Shown here piece after piece: positions 54,401 through 62,300 of a DNA stretch of 64,000 bases. The DNA is taken from contig NZ_CP146242.1 in NCBI RefSeq assembly GCF_037039395.1, positions 1,054,001 to 1,118,000 on the forward strand. The letters are read 5' to 3'. The stretch comes from Agrobacterium vitis. GTDB lineage: Bacteria > Pseudomonadota > Alphaproteobacteria > Rhizobiales > Rhizobiaceae. The notes below the pieces were generated by a model. It was given only the letters and a program-made list of their open reading frames with translations. It was not told the origin of the DNA and ran no database searches. Made by a program: the position numbers and the translations under genes. How positions within the stretch are numbered: position 1 is the stretch's first letter; every line of letters begins with the position of its first letter.

Positions 54401-54940
54401 CGTATCGCCAGGGTCCTCAAAGCGACGGTGGCGCTGGAATCCCGACCGGGTCGAGGCACGAGTTTTCGTGTCACGATGCCGATTGAAAAGAGCGCCAAGG
54501 CGCCGTTGCCCGCTGAGGATTTGGCGACCGCGACCGCACTGCGGAGCAGTCTTAACGGCCTGCGCATCCTGTGCATCGACAATGAACCGGATATTCTGGA
54601 AGGCATGCGGCTGCTGATCAGCGGTTGGGGCTGTATGGTGATAACCGCAGGCTCGGTCACTGATCTCGACACGACCTTCAGCGACAATCCTGTGGCACCG
54701 GACGTCATCATTGCCGATTATCATCTGGGAGACGGCAGCGGCATCGGCGCGATCCTGCGCCTGCGCGCGCTCTACGGTCAGCCGGTACCCGGCCTGCTGA
54801 TTACCGCCGACCGCACTGCCGACGTGCGGGCGGAGGCGGAACGGCAGGGCATTGCCGTGCAGCATAAGCCCGTACGGCCAGCCGCTTTGCGGGCCTATAT
54901 TACCCAGGTCTCCAGCCCCCGTCGTAGCGCTGCGGAATAG
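51431..54940 (+). CDS. SLC5-transporter/PAS/histidine kinase/receiver hybrid sensor
   Basis: A 1169-residue fused sensor. Residues 1 to about 500 form a sodium:solute-symporter-like membrane domain with 12-13 hydrophobic segments (for example YGLSLAVYCTSWTYFGGVGL; IALQLKAVSNS). A PAS-like segment follows (QMDQGIAVFDSSSRLTIWNRRFRSLL, about 655-680), then a coiled linker (QANETLEQRVGERTAELMR). The HisKA domain has phospho-His at about 811 (AAAGHDILQPLNAARLY), and the ATPase has N, G1 and G2 boxes (NLVSNAIKYTPSG, DSGIGI, GLGLGLSIV). A receiver has phospho-Asp at about 1096 (VIIADYHLGDGSG). It resembles CbrA/NahK-type kinases. The ligand and output partner are unknown. Confidence 0.93.
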   Translation: MLPAWLIITASIAYLLLLFAVASYGDRRSRRNGVPVGGRPLVYGLSLAVYCTSWTYFGGVGLAADRGLEFMGIYIGPILMLTLGLPLIRRMIEIAKVEKLTSGADFVAARYGKNPIVGMLVTVISLAGSIPYIALQLKAVSNSVGVMVDPASYGIGTGNLYFVDLALIVALTLACFSAIFGTRHTDATEHQDGLILAISMESVVKLLAFCTLGITVVFFLFDGPADLWRAATESPRVMEALAYQTPLSRWLLLIALSAFAILMLPRQFHVSVVENRTDRELRRAGWMLPLYLIAINLFVLPAAIGGLLAFNGTGNADLYVLSLPLTHDLPFVTLVTFIGGFSAATAMVIVETVALAIMISNDIVLPVLLRRGFRHGPEASQSLAKTVLLIRRLAIFGVLLLGYAYFRLASDDRGLSSIGLLAFSAIAQIAPCLLGGLIWRRANARGAILGLSLGFLTWIYTLLLPSFGLDAHKDLAPDILSFLFPGVDAFSRAGADPLLTATVLSLLINLLAFVLGSLSRNPRPVERIQSGIFVRRHQRSQFATKGWKTRVSIGDLKTAIARYLGQERMERSLKSYERGAGRRLEDDSPADMAFIHFTEQLLGSAIGSASARLVLSLVLQKAEDTSADTAWLLDQASEALHYNQDMLQTALSQMDQGIAVFDSSSRLTIWNRRFRSLLDLPDEMGQVGVPLSTIVHRLTERGAIAAKEEAGVLANFHHLDEPFQLVLSEGAQIIEVRCNALPDKGLVATFTDITPQVAADRALKQANETLEQRVGERTAELMRVNTALAEARASADEANIGKTRFFAAAGHDILQPLNAARLYSSALVERLGQSENAGLVRNIDSALESVEQILGAVLDLSRLDTGAMKPRFATVPLQGLLERIRTDFEPMALEKNLKLVVLPTALSVRSDANLLRRLVQNLVSNAIKYTPSGKVLVGARRRGGQVIIQVTDSGIGIPTSKFRTVFKEFARLDEGIKTASGLGLGLSIVDRIARVLKATVALESRPGRGTSFRVTMPIEKSAKAPLPAEDLATATALRSSLNGLRILCIDNEPDILEGMRLLISGWGCMVITAGSVTDLDTTFSDNPVAPDVIIADYHLGDGSGIGAILRLRALYGQPVPGLLITADRTADVRAEAERQGIAVQHKPVRPAALRAYITQVSSPRRSAAE

Positions 54941-55097
54941 AAAATCCAGGTTTTATGCCGGTTTTTACCTCGCTGCCGTTGATCTGCCGCGTTTCAGGCC
55001 TACCTTTGTTAAGGCTTGCACCTTTGGGTGTGAACACTCCGATAGTCGTCATGCAACTCACGAATTTTCCGTGTGTCGGCTGAATCGCTTCCGCCAC

Positions 55098-55187
55098 GGC
55101 CATCCGGGACATCCCGGAAATGGCCTGGCGAAAAGGAAGCTTCAAGGAGGCCATGCTGTGCCCATTGCACCCATGCCTCCCTTGAGA
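55098..55187 (+). promoter_or_regulatory. two hairpins in the leader of the FKBP gene
   Basis: GGCCATCCGGGA pairs with TCCCGG/ATGGCC (55098-55125). TTCAAGGAGGCCATG pairs imperfectly with CATGCCTCCCTTGA (55141-55187). Both lie just before the ribosome site of the gene at 55203. They may be leader structures; no T run follows. Confidence 0.35.
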
Positions 55188-55202
55188 CGAAAGGACATTA
55201 CC

Positions 55203-55640
55203 ATGACGCAAGCGAAAAACGGCGATACCGTCCGCATCCATTATGTCGGTCTGCTGCCGGATGGCACGCAATTCGACACCTCCCGCGACCGCGATCCGCT
55301 CCAGTTTGAAATCGGCTCAGGCCAGATCATTTCAGGGCTGGAACGGCAGGTGGATGGCATGGAAGTCGGGCGCAGCCAGCGGGTGACGGTGCCTGCCGAG
55401 GAAGCCTATGGCGCGCACGATCCGCAGAAAATTCAGCAGGTGGCGCGTGATCTTATTCCCGCCAATGTCAATGTGGCACCCGGCACAAGGCTTCAAGCCC
55501 AGAGCGGCAATGGCACGCCGCTGATCGTGACCGTGACCGATGTGGCAGGCGATGTGGTGACGATCGATGCCAACCACCCGCTCGCTGGGCAGGATCTGAT
55601 TTTCGAGGTCGAACTGATCGATATCGTTCGCGCTGCCTAA
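55203..55640 (+). CDS. FKBP-type peptidyl-prolyl cis-trans isomerase (SlyD-like)
   Basis: A 145-residue cytoplasmic isomerase/chaperone. FKBP features are NGDTVRIHYVGLLPDGTQFD and PLQFEIGSGQIISGLERQVDGMEVGRSQRVTVPAEEAYG. The insert-in-flap region follows, and the fold closes with HPLAGQDLIFEVELIDI, the SlyD-type NHPLAG motif. The His-rich metal-binding tail of E. coli SlyD is absent. ATG 55203 has AAGGAC upstream. The gene is monocistronic, with its own terminator 88 bp after the stop. Confidence 0.95.
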   Translation: MTQAKNGDTVRIHYVGLLPDGTQFDTSRDRDPLQFEIGSGQIISGLERQVDGMEVGRSQRVTVPAEEAYGAHDPQKIQQVARDLIPANVNVAPGTRLQAQSGNGTPLIVTVTDVAGDVVTIDANHPLAGQDLIFEVELIDIVRAA

Positions 55641-55727
55641 CAGGCTATCCAAGAATCGCCGCTGGCCGTCTGCAAATGGCAATTCTTAAACAGACTTTAA
55701 TCGACCTGCGGGCAGGTTTACCAAATC

Positions 55728-55761
55728 ATCCCCTCCGCGCCTCGTGCCGGAGGGGATTTTT
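55728..55761 (+). terminator. intrinsic terminator after the FKBP gene
   Basis: A perfect 10-bp stem ATCCCCTCCG / CGGAGGGGAT (55728-55737 with 55748-55757) is followed by TTTTTAA. Confidence 0.92.
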
Positions 55762-55847
55762 AATGCCCCCTCACCTTCAGTCCAATAGCGCGGCCTCGGT
55801 AAACAGCCTATGGTTGGCCGTGCTGATGCAATGCCGGGGGAGGGTCA

Positions 55848-56618
55848 ATGCGTATTGCTCTTTTGTCCGACATCCACGGCAATGCCCAGGCCCTTGATGC
55901 GGTCTTGCAGGCGACGGCGCAGGCCGGTGCCGAACGCATCGTCATTCTTGGCGATATCGTCGGCTATGGCGGCGATCCTGGCCGCTGCGTCGACAAGGTC
56001 CTCGCTTTGCAGCAGCAAGGTGCCTTGGTGGTGCGGGGCAATCACGACCAGGCGGTGAGCGATCCCACCATTTCCCTCAATGATACGGCCCGCGCCGCCA
56101 TTCACTGGACGCGGCAAGTCCTTAGCGAAGAACAGCGGACCTTTCTCGCCAACCTGCCGATGATGCTGCGGGATGAAGACCGGCTCTATGTTCATGCCGA
56201 AGCCACCTCGCCCACGGCCTTTCACTATGTGACCGATACGGACGCGGCAGCGCAACATTTTGCCGCCTGTACGGCGCGGCTGAGTTTTTGCGGCCATGTC
56301 CATCGCCCGACGCTTTATGCGCTGGCTTCCTACAATCAAGCATCCCATGGCACCCCTCCTCAAAACAAGATCACCACTTTCGTTCCCCATTCGCAAACGG
56401 ACATTCCGCTTCTGGCGCAGCGGCGCTGGCTCGGCGTGATCGGCTCGGTGGGCCAACCGCGCGACGGCGATCCGGCGGCGGCCTTCGGCCTGCTCGACAC
56501 CACAAAGAGCACGCTGACCTTCCTGCGGGTCAACTATGACATCGACGGCGCAGCAGCGGCCATCCGTGCTGCGGGCCTGACGGAAACGCTTGCCACACGG
56601 CTTTACAGGGGACGATGA
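55848..56618 (+). CDS. calcineurin-like metallophosphoesterase
   Basis: A 256-residue metallophosphoesterase with the full metal-binding set: LLSDIHGNAQALDAVL (DxH), VILGDIVGYGGDP (GD), LVVRGNHDQAV (GNHD), and HAEATSP / CGHVHRP (GHxH). This is the YfcE/PrpE-like group. It lies 1 bp before the kinase-USP fusion gene, so the two are co-transcribed. A protein phosphatase paired with the protein kinase is an attractive but unproven reading, since PrpE-like members act as phosphoprotein or Ap4A phosphatases. Confidence 0.92.
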   Translation: MRIALLSDIHGNAQALDAVLQATAQAGAERIVILGDIVGYGGDPGRCVDKVLALQQQGALVVRGNHDQAVSDPTISLNDTARAAIHWTRQVLSEEQRTFLANLPMMLRDEDRLYVHAEATSPTAFHYVTDTDAAAQHFAACTARLSFCGHVHRPTLYALASYNQASHGTPPQNKITTFVPHSQTDIPLLAQRRWLGVIGSVGQPRDGDPAAAFGLLDTTKSTLTFLRVNYDIDGAAAAIRAAGLTETLATRLYRGR

Positions 56619-56619
56619 C

Positions 56620-58032
56620 ATGGCCCGCAACCGCCTTGAACCCGGCAGCGTGATCGATGGTTTTACCGTGGTGGAGCAGGCGCATAAGGGCGGCATGGCG
56701 CGGCTTTATGCCGTGACCCACCCGGATTATTTTTTCCCGCTGCTGATGAAAGTGCCGGAAATGGGCGGCGGTATCGACCCGGCGATGATTGTCGGCTTTG
56801 AGATGGAGCAGATGATCCTGCCGCGCATATCCGGCCCGCATGTGCCGCGCTTTGTTGCCAATGGCGATTTCACCCATCTGCCTTACATGGTGTTTGAAAG
56901 GCTGCCGGGCAAATCGCTTTATCCATTGCTGGGCAGCCTGCCGCTCAGCGCAGACGAGGTGGCAAGGATGGGTGAGCGGATCGCCACGGCGCTTGCCGAC
57001 CTGCATCGCCAGCATGTGGTGCATCTCGACATCAAGCCCTCGAATATCCTGTTTCGTGACAGCGGCGAAGCGGTACTGGTAGATTTCGGCCTGGCGCGCC
57101 ATCTGGACCTGCCGGATCTGGTAAACGAGGAATTTCGCCTGCCCTATGGCACTGCACCCTATATGGCGCCTGAACAGATCCTGGGCATTCGCTCGGATTT
57201 TCGCTCCGACCTGTTTGCACTGGGCGTGCTGATGTATTTCTTTGCCACTGGAAAACGCCCCTTTGGCGATCCGCAGCGGCTGAAGGGATTGAAGCGTCGG
57301 CTGTGGCGCGATCCGGTGCCGCCACGAGCGCTGAACCCTTCAATATCTCCCGCCTTCCAGGAAGTTATCCTGCGCTGCCTGGAGGTGAACCCGGCAAGGA
57401 GGACGCCGACCGCAGCCCAACTGGCGCTGGACCTGAAGGACCTGCCGGCGGTTCCCCTGACGGCGCGGGCTGACAAGCTGAAGCAGGACGGGCTGGCGGA
57501 GGTTTTGAAACGCCGCTTCAACCCCGACCCGATCGAATTGCTGAAACCGCAAACCGCAACGGCGGCCCTGGCCAATGCACCGATCATCGTCGTCGCCCTC
57601 GACCTCGGCGAAACATCGACGGAGCTGACGGAAGCCATGCGGTTGACGGTGTCACGCATCATGGCGCGTTCACCCGGCGCACGGCTTGCCTGCCTGAATA
57701 TTTTGAAAATCGCCCGGCTCAACCTCGACAACGACCTGGACGACGAGGGCAATAACAAGCATGTCGCCCGCCTTGGCAAGCTGCGGCAATGGGCAGCGCC
57801 GTTGAAGGACCAGCCGCAAATTACCTGCCACGTGCTGGAAAGCACCTCACCCGCCAATGCCATCCTGGATTATGCCCGCGACAACAGTGTCGACCATATC
57901 GTCATGGGTGCCCGTGCCAATTCACCAAAGCGCGCCCTGCTCGGCAGCGTATCGGCGGAAGTCGCCTCGAAAGCGCCGTGTACGGTCACGGTGGTGCGCG
58001 TGCGGGAGACTGCGCATAATGGTAAGCAATAA
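56620..58032 (+). CDS. serine/threonine protein kinase fused to a universal stress protein domain
   Basis: A 470-residue fusion. The kinase domain spans about residues 10-285: Lys44 (LLMKVPE), catalytic loop HLDIKPSN with Asp137, DFG at 155-157, and PYMAPEQILGIRSDFRSDLFALGVLMYF. A second domain, about 325-465, is UspA-like (IIVVALDLGETSTELTEAMR; VDHIVMGARANSPKRALLGS with the ATP-binding GxxG pattern). No membrane anchor or PASTA repeats are present, so it is cytoplasmic. The gene starts 1 bp after a metallophosphoesterase gene. ATG 56620 was chosen; the frame is open 10 codons further. Confidence 0.93.
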   Translation: MARNRLEPGSVIDGFTVVEQAHKGGMARLYAVTHPDYFFPLLMKVPEMGGGIDPAMIVGFEMEQMILPRISGPHVPRFVANGDFTHLPYMVFERLPGKSLYPLLGSLPLSADEVARMGERIATALADLHRQHVVHLDIKPSNILFRDSGEAVLVDFGLARHLDLPDLVNEEFRLPYGTAPYMAPEQILGIRSDFRSDLFALGVLMYFFATGKRPFGDPQRLKGLKRRLWRDPVPPRALNPSISPAFQEVILRCLEVNPARRTPTAAQLALDLKDLPAVPLTARADKLKQDGLAEVLKRRFNPDPIELLKPQTATAALANAPIIVVALDLGETSTELTEAMRLTVSRIMARSPGARLACLNILKIARLNLDNDLDDEGNNKHVARLGKLRQWAAPLKDQPQITCHVLESTSPANAILDYARDNSVDHIVMGARANSPKRALLGSVSAEVASKAPCTVTVVRVRETAHNGKQ

Positions 58033-58049
58033 CTTACATTTATAGGTTT

Positions 58050-58808
58050 TCAGGCGAACAGGCCGCTGAAGCGCACCGAGTAGATCCGTTCGCGGCCAAG
58101 AAGATGCGCGACCAGCGTCTCCCTTGCGAAAAGCCCTGTGAACGCCTTGTGCTTCAAATCCAACCCGCCCGTCGTCACACCGAAAGCCGGCATGATCAGC
58201 CGGTCGCCATCGGCAGCAAAACAGGCGCGACGCACGGATTTCTCCCGCCGGCGCACAGTGGCTGATGGGTGAAGATGGCCAGCAATCTCGCCTCTGGCGC
58301 TTTCACCGATTTGCGGTTCATGGCGAAACACCAATCCGCCATAGGAAATTTCATCGGCCACCATGCCCGCCAGGTTTTCGACCCCATCAGGATCATGGTT
58401 GCCGGTGATCCAGATCCACTCGCGGCCTCGTGTCATCTGCTCAATTGTCTGCCGGAACGGCTCTGGCATCAGCACTGAGCCCAACCGGTCATGAAACGTG
58501 TCACCCAGACTGACAACGATGGCCGGATCGAAACGGGTAATCACCGCTTGCAGTTTTTTCAATGTCGCAACGGTATCATAGGGCGGCAGAAGCTGGCCAC
58601 GCCGCGCAAAGGCCGCCCCCTTTTCCAGATGCAGGTCGGAGACGACGAGCAATCGCAATGCCGGCAGATACAGCGTGCCGGACAGGTCACAGATGGCCTC
58701 AACACCGCAGATCTCGATCTCGGCGGCAAGGTCCGTCTTCTCCGGGCGCATTATAGAAGCCGTCGTCAATCCAATCATATCTGGCCCGTCATATCCTGAC
58801 CATTCCAT
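58050..58808 (-). CDS. pdeM: ligase-associated DNA damage response endonuclease PdeM-like
   Basis: A 252-residue metallophosphoesterase: LLVVSDLHLEKGAAFARRG, VVSLGDTFHDRLGS, WIWITGNHDPD and GEIAGHLHPSATVR are the metal-ligand motifs. This domain next to an Lhr-like helicase gene is the known pair of the ligase-associated DNA repair set. The start is uncertain: ATG 58808 directly follows the helicase stop (TAAG-ATG); ATG 58778 and 58751 are alternatives. The associated ATP-dependent ligase and exonuclease genes are not in this window. Confidence 0.88.
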   Translation of the reverse strand: MEWSGYDGPDMIGLTTASIMRPEKTDLAAEIEICGVEAICDLSGTLYLPALRLLVVSDLHLEKGAAFARRGQLLPPYDTVATLKKLQAVITRFDPAIVVSLGDTFHDRLGSVLMPEPFRQTIEQMTRGREWIWITGNHDPDGVENLAGMVADEISYGGLVFRHEPQIGESARGEIAGHLHPSATVRRREKSVRRACFAADGDRLIMPAFGVTTGGLDLKHKAFTGLFARETLVAHLLGRERIYSVRFSGLFA

Positions 58809-58809
58809 C

Positions 58810-61317
58810 TTATCCCATCGCTTCAGCGATGAGATCTTCCGCCGCTTCCGCCAGCACATCTTCCTGGGCTTCGCCGACCACCGTTTCCCGACCGATCTCC
58901 AGCATGACCGGCACGGCCAGCGGCGAGACATGGTCCAGCGTCTTATGGAGAATATGGCCGTTGATTCGCTTTAGCATATCGCCAAGCCGGGCAATGTCCA
59001 AAAGACCGTTTGCCGCATCGGCGCGGGTTGCCTGCAACAGGATATGATCAGGCTCATGGGCGCGCAGCACATCATAGATCAGGTCCGCGGAAACCGTCAC
59101 CTGCCTGCCGGATTTTTCCTTGCCGGGATGGCGCTTTTCAATCAACCCGGCAATCACCGCGCAGGTGCGGAAGGTACGCTTCAGCATGTAGGAGGAGTCC
59201 AGCCAGGCCTCCAGATCGTCGCCCAGCATGTCTTCCTCGAACAAGTCAGCCAGCGAAAGCTTGCCCGTGGACACCATCCATCCGAGATCCTCCAGCCCCC
59301 AGATCGCCAAGGCGTAATCCGTCGCCACGAAGCCAAGCGGCTTGGCCCGCCACCGCTCCAGCCGCCGCGTCAGCAACATGCCCAGCGTCTGATGGGCCAG
59401 CCTCCCCTCAAACGGATAGAGCACCATGTAGAAGCGCTTGCCGCGTGGAAAAGTCTCAACCAGCAGGTCGCCCCGCTTCGGCAGTACGGATTTAACTTTC
59501 TGGATTTCCAGCCAGTCACGCACCTGATCCGGCAGGCTGGCGCGGCGGGCGGGATCGTCCAGCATGGCCCGCACCTGATCGGCAAGATAGGTCGAGAGCG
59601 GAAATTTCCCGCCCGCATAGGCGGGAATTTTCGGGTCCTGCGAAAAAGCATTGGAAACCAGGCATTCGCTTTCGCGCAGGCCTTCAAATCGCAAGACCTT
59701 GCCGGAAAACAGGAATGTATCGCCTTGCGCCAGTTGCTCGACGAAATACTCCTCCACCTTGCCAAGGGTCATGCCGCCTCGCCCGATGGAGCCGAGGTGA
59801 TTACGCTTGACGAGCCGGACATTCAGCATCGGCTCCTCAACAATCGTGCCGAGATTGAGCCTGTATTGCTGCGCCACCGCCGGATTGGAAATCCGCCAGC
59901 GTCCTTCTGCCGTCTTGCGGATGCGGGCATAGCGGTCATAGGTCTTCAGCGCATAGCCACCGGTGGCGACGAAATCGACAATCCGCCCAAACGTTTCACG
60001 CGACAAAGAAGCGTAAGTCATGGCTGACGTTACTTCAGTATAAAGATCGTCCGCATCGAAAGGTGCGGCACAGGCCATGCCCAACACATGCTGGGCCAGC
60101 ACATCCAGCGGGCCTTCGCCCACCGATTGGGTGTCCTGCGCACCGAGATAGTTGGCATCCAGCGCCGCCTGGCATTCCATCACCTCGAAGCGGTTGGCAG
60201 CAACCAGAATGGCGCGGCTCGGCTCATCCATACGGTGATTGGCCCGGCCAATCCGCTGGGCCAATCGGCTGGCGCCCTTGGGCGCGCCGACATGGATGAC
60301 GAGATCGACCTCGCCCCAGTCGATGCCGAGATCCAGCGTCGAGGTGGCGACCACGGCACGCAGCCGGTTGGCGGCCATCGCCTCTTCCACCTTGCGGCGC
60401 TGGCCGACATCCAGCGAGCCATGATGCAGGGCAATCGGCAGGCTGTCATCATTGACAGTCCACAATTCCTGAAACAGCATTTCCGCCTGGGAACGAGTGT
60501 TGACGAAGATGATCGTCATCGCAAACTGTTTCAGCACCGCATAGATATCGGCAATGGCGTAGCGGGCCGAATGGCCGGACCAGGGAATACGCTCCTGCGT
60601 CTTCAAAATGGTAATGTTCGGCCTCGCCCCGCCAGCCACCGTCACCAGCCCGGCCAGGGCCGCTTCCCCCGGCCTTTGGGCCACGAGCCAGCGCTGCAGC
60701 TCCGGCGGATCGGCAACGGTGGCAGACAGCCCGATGGTTTGAAGTCCCGGCGCCAGGATGCGCAGCCGGGCCAGCCCCAGCGCCAGAAGATGGCCGCGCT
60801 TGGAGGTGACGAGCGAATGCAACTCGTCGAAAATCACATAGCGCAGATCCCGGAAGAACCGGGGCGCTTCGCCATTGGCGATCAGCAAAGCCAGTTGTTC
60901 CGGCGTGGTCAGCAAAATATCCGGCGGATTGAGCTTCTGGCGCTGCCGTTTGGCCTGCGGCGTATCCCCGGTGCGGGTCTCGATGCTGACAGGCAGGCCC
61001 ATTTCCTCGACCGGCTTGACCAGATTGCGCTCAATATCGACCGCCAGGGCCTTTAGCGGCGAGATATAGAGCGTGTGAATGCCGGTAAAGGCTTCTCCCG
61101 GCCGCTTTCGCCCGCGCCGGGTCAAATCGACCAGCGAGGGCAGAAACCCGGCAAGGGTCTTGCCCGCCCCGGTCGGGGCAATCAGCAGTGTGCTTTCCCC
61201 CTGCCCGGCCCGCGCCAGCAGGTCCAACTGATGCGCACGCGGCTGCCAACCCTTCTGTGCAAACCAATGCTCGAAGGATTGAGGCAGAAGAGAAAGCGTG
61301 GATTCCGGCTCAGACAC
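58810..61317 (-). CDS. ligase-associated Lhr-like DEXH-box helicase
   Basis: An 835-residue superfamily 2 helicase. Motif I is APTGAGKTLAGFLPSL, motif II is FDELHSL (DELH), motif III is LSATVADP, and motifs IV-VI are IFVNTRSQAEMLF, VVATSTLDLGIDWGEVDLVI and RLAQRIGRANHRMDEPS. The C-terminal Lhr-core extension follows (TLGMLLTRRLERW; DLEAWLDSSYMLKRTFRTCA). It is shorter than the 1400-1500-residue full Lhr, as expected for the ligase-associated branch. pdeM starts right after its stop, so they form a two-gene unit for DNA repair. Confidence 0.93.
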   Translation of the reverse strand: MSEPESTLSLLPQSFEHWFAQKGWQPRAHQLDLLARAGQGESTLLIAPTGAGKTLAGFLPSLVDLTRRGRKRPGEAFTGIHTLYISPLKALAVDIERNLVKPVEEMGLPVSIETRTGDTPQAKRQRQKLNPPDILLTTPEQLALLIANGEAPRFFRDLRYVIFDELHSLVTSKRGHLLALGLARLRILAPGLQTIGLSATVADPPELQRWLVAQRPGEAALAGLVTVAGGARPNITILKTQERIPWSGHSARYAIADIYAVLKQFAMTIIFVNTRSQAEMLFQELWTVNDDSLPIALHHGSLDVGQRRKVEEAMAANRLRAVVATSTLDLGIDWGEVDLVIHVGAPKGASRLAQRIGRANHRMDEPSRAILVAANRFEVMECQAALDANYLGAQDTQSVGEGPLDVLAQHVLGMACAAPFDADDLYTEVTSAMTYASLSRETFGRIVDFVATGGYALKTYDRYARIRKTAEGRWRISNPAVAQQYRLNLGTIVEEPMLNVRLVKRNHLGSIGRGGMTLGKVEEYFVEQLAQGDTFLFSGKVLRFEGLRESECLVSNAFSQDPKIPAYAGGKFPLSTYLADQVRAMLDDPARRASLPDQVRDWLEIQKVKSVLPKRGDLLVETFPRGKRFYMVLYPFEGRLAHQTLGMLLTRRLERWRAKPLGFVATDYALAIWGLEDLGWMVSTGKLSLADLFEEDMLGDDLEAWLDSSYMLKRTFRTCAVIAGLIEKRHPGKEKSGRQVTVSADLIYDVLRAHEPDHILLQATRADAANGLLDIARLGDMLKRINGHILHKTLDHVSPLAVPVMLEIGRETVVGEAQEDVLAEAAEDLIAEAMG

Positions 61318-61388
61318 AGAGATAAAATAGGTGAAACCGGATTAAATAGAAGCGGTCCCCGACTATTTTAAGCGTATAAACCCAGGCT

Positions 61389-62171
61389 TTATTGCATCGC
61401 GGCGTCCAGCTTGGCCTTCCAGTCGCCGTTTTCCAGCGCCTTTGCCATGAAGCTGTCCACCGCAGCCTTGAAGCCTAAGTCCTTGCGCAGCAGATAGGCA
61501 TTTTCAAAATGGGTGAAGGGTTCCTTGACGGCAGCCGGGCAAAGCACACCGGGATGCAGCTTGGATTGCAGGTCCACTTCCACGCCGTCGGTCACCATCA
61601 CATCCGCCTTGTTGGCGGCAATCTGATCAAAAATCACCTTATTGTCGGGAAACACCTCGATAGGTGCCTTGGTGAAATGTTCATGGGCAAATTTGTCGTT
61701 GGTGCCGCCGGGATTGACGATAACGCGCACCGAGGGCTGATCGATCGCCTCCAGCGTCACCAACCGGTCCTTGTCCTCGCAGCGGACGATCGGCCGTTTG
61801 CCGTCCTTGACATTCGAAAGCGAGAAATCACCGACTTCGGCGCGGGCCGGATTAACGGTAATGCCGCCCAGAACCATGTCGAATTTTCCGGCCTTGAAAT
61901 CCTCCAGCATGGTTTTCCAGGTGGTCATCACAAATTCCGGCTTGACGCCGAGATCGGTGGCCAGCGCCTTGCCCATGGAAATATCGGCCCCGACCAGTTC
62001 GCCATCGCCACCCTTGTAGCTGAAGGGTTTATAGTCCCCTGTCGTACCGATGCGGATCACGCCCGCCTGCTTGATCGCCGCCAGCGTGCCATCCTCGGCC
62101 TGGGCAAGAGAGGTGGTCAAAAGCAGGGCCGTGGTCAATACAGCAAGGGTGGCAGAGCGAAAAAATGGCAT
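61389..62171 (-). CDS. periplasmic cyclohexadienyl dehydratase-like protein (PheC family, SBP_bac_3 fold)
   Basis: A 260-residue exported protein with a signal peptide (ending TSLAQA) and the amino-acid binding-protein fold. The details match PheC rather than a transport protein: GVIRIGTTGDYKPFSYKGGD, GITVNPARAEVGDFSLSNVKDGK, IDQPSVRVIVNPGGTNDKFA and IAANKADVMVTDGVEVDLQS followed by LHPG. PheC converts prephenate or arogenate to phenylpyruvate or phenylalanine in the periplasm. No permease or ATPase gene is next to it, which also argues against transport. A binding protein with scattered partners remains possible. Confidence 0.8.
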   Translation of the reverse strand: MPFFRSATLAVLTTALLLTTSLAQAEDGTLAAIKQAGVIRIGTTGDYKPFSYKGGDGELVGADISMGKALATDLGVKPEFVMTTWKTMLEDFKAGKFDMVLGGITVNPARAEVGDFSLSNVKDGKRPIVRCEDKDRLVTLEAIDQPSVRVIVNPGGTNDKFAHEHFTKAPIEVFPDNKVIFDQIAANKADVMVTDGVEVDLQSKLHPGVLCPAAVKEPFTHFENAYLLRKDLGFKAAVDSFMAKALENGDWKAKLDAAMQ

Positions 62172-62300
62172 TATCTGTCTCTTTCTTGAGCATTATTCAG
62201 TGCGGGCTTGAGCATCATTCAATGCAGGTGCCAAATCCAGCCCGTTGGCATCTAGGCAGCAATTTTCATTCCAAATGACAGAGCAGTATGACGCTCCAGT

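Noticed and set aside
61389..62171. Plain ABC transporter substrate-binding protein
   Set aside because: No permease or ATPase gene is adjacent and the internal motifs fit PheC better, though transport is not excluded.
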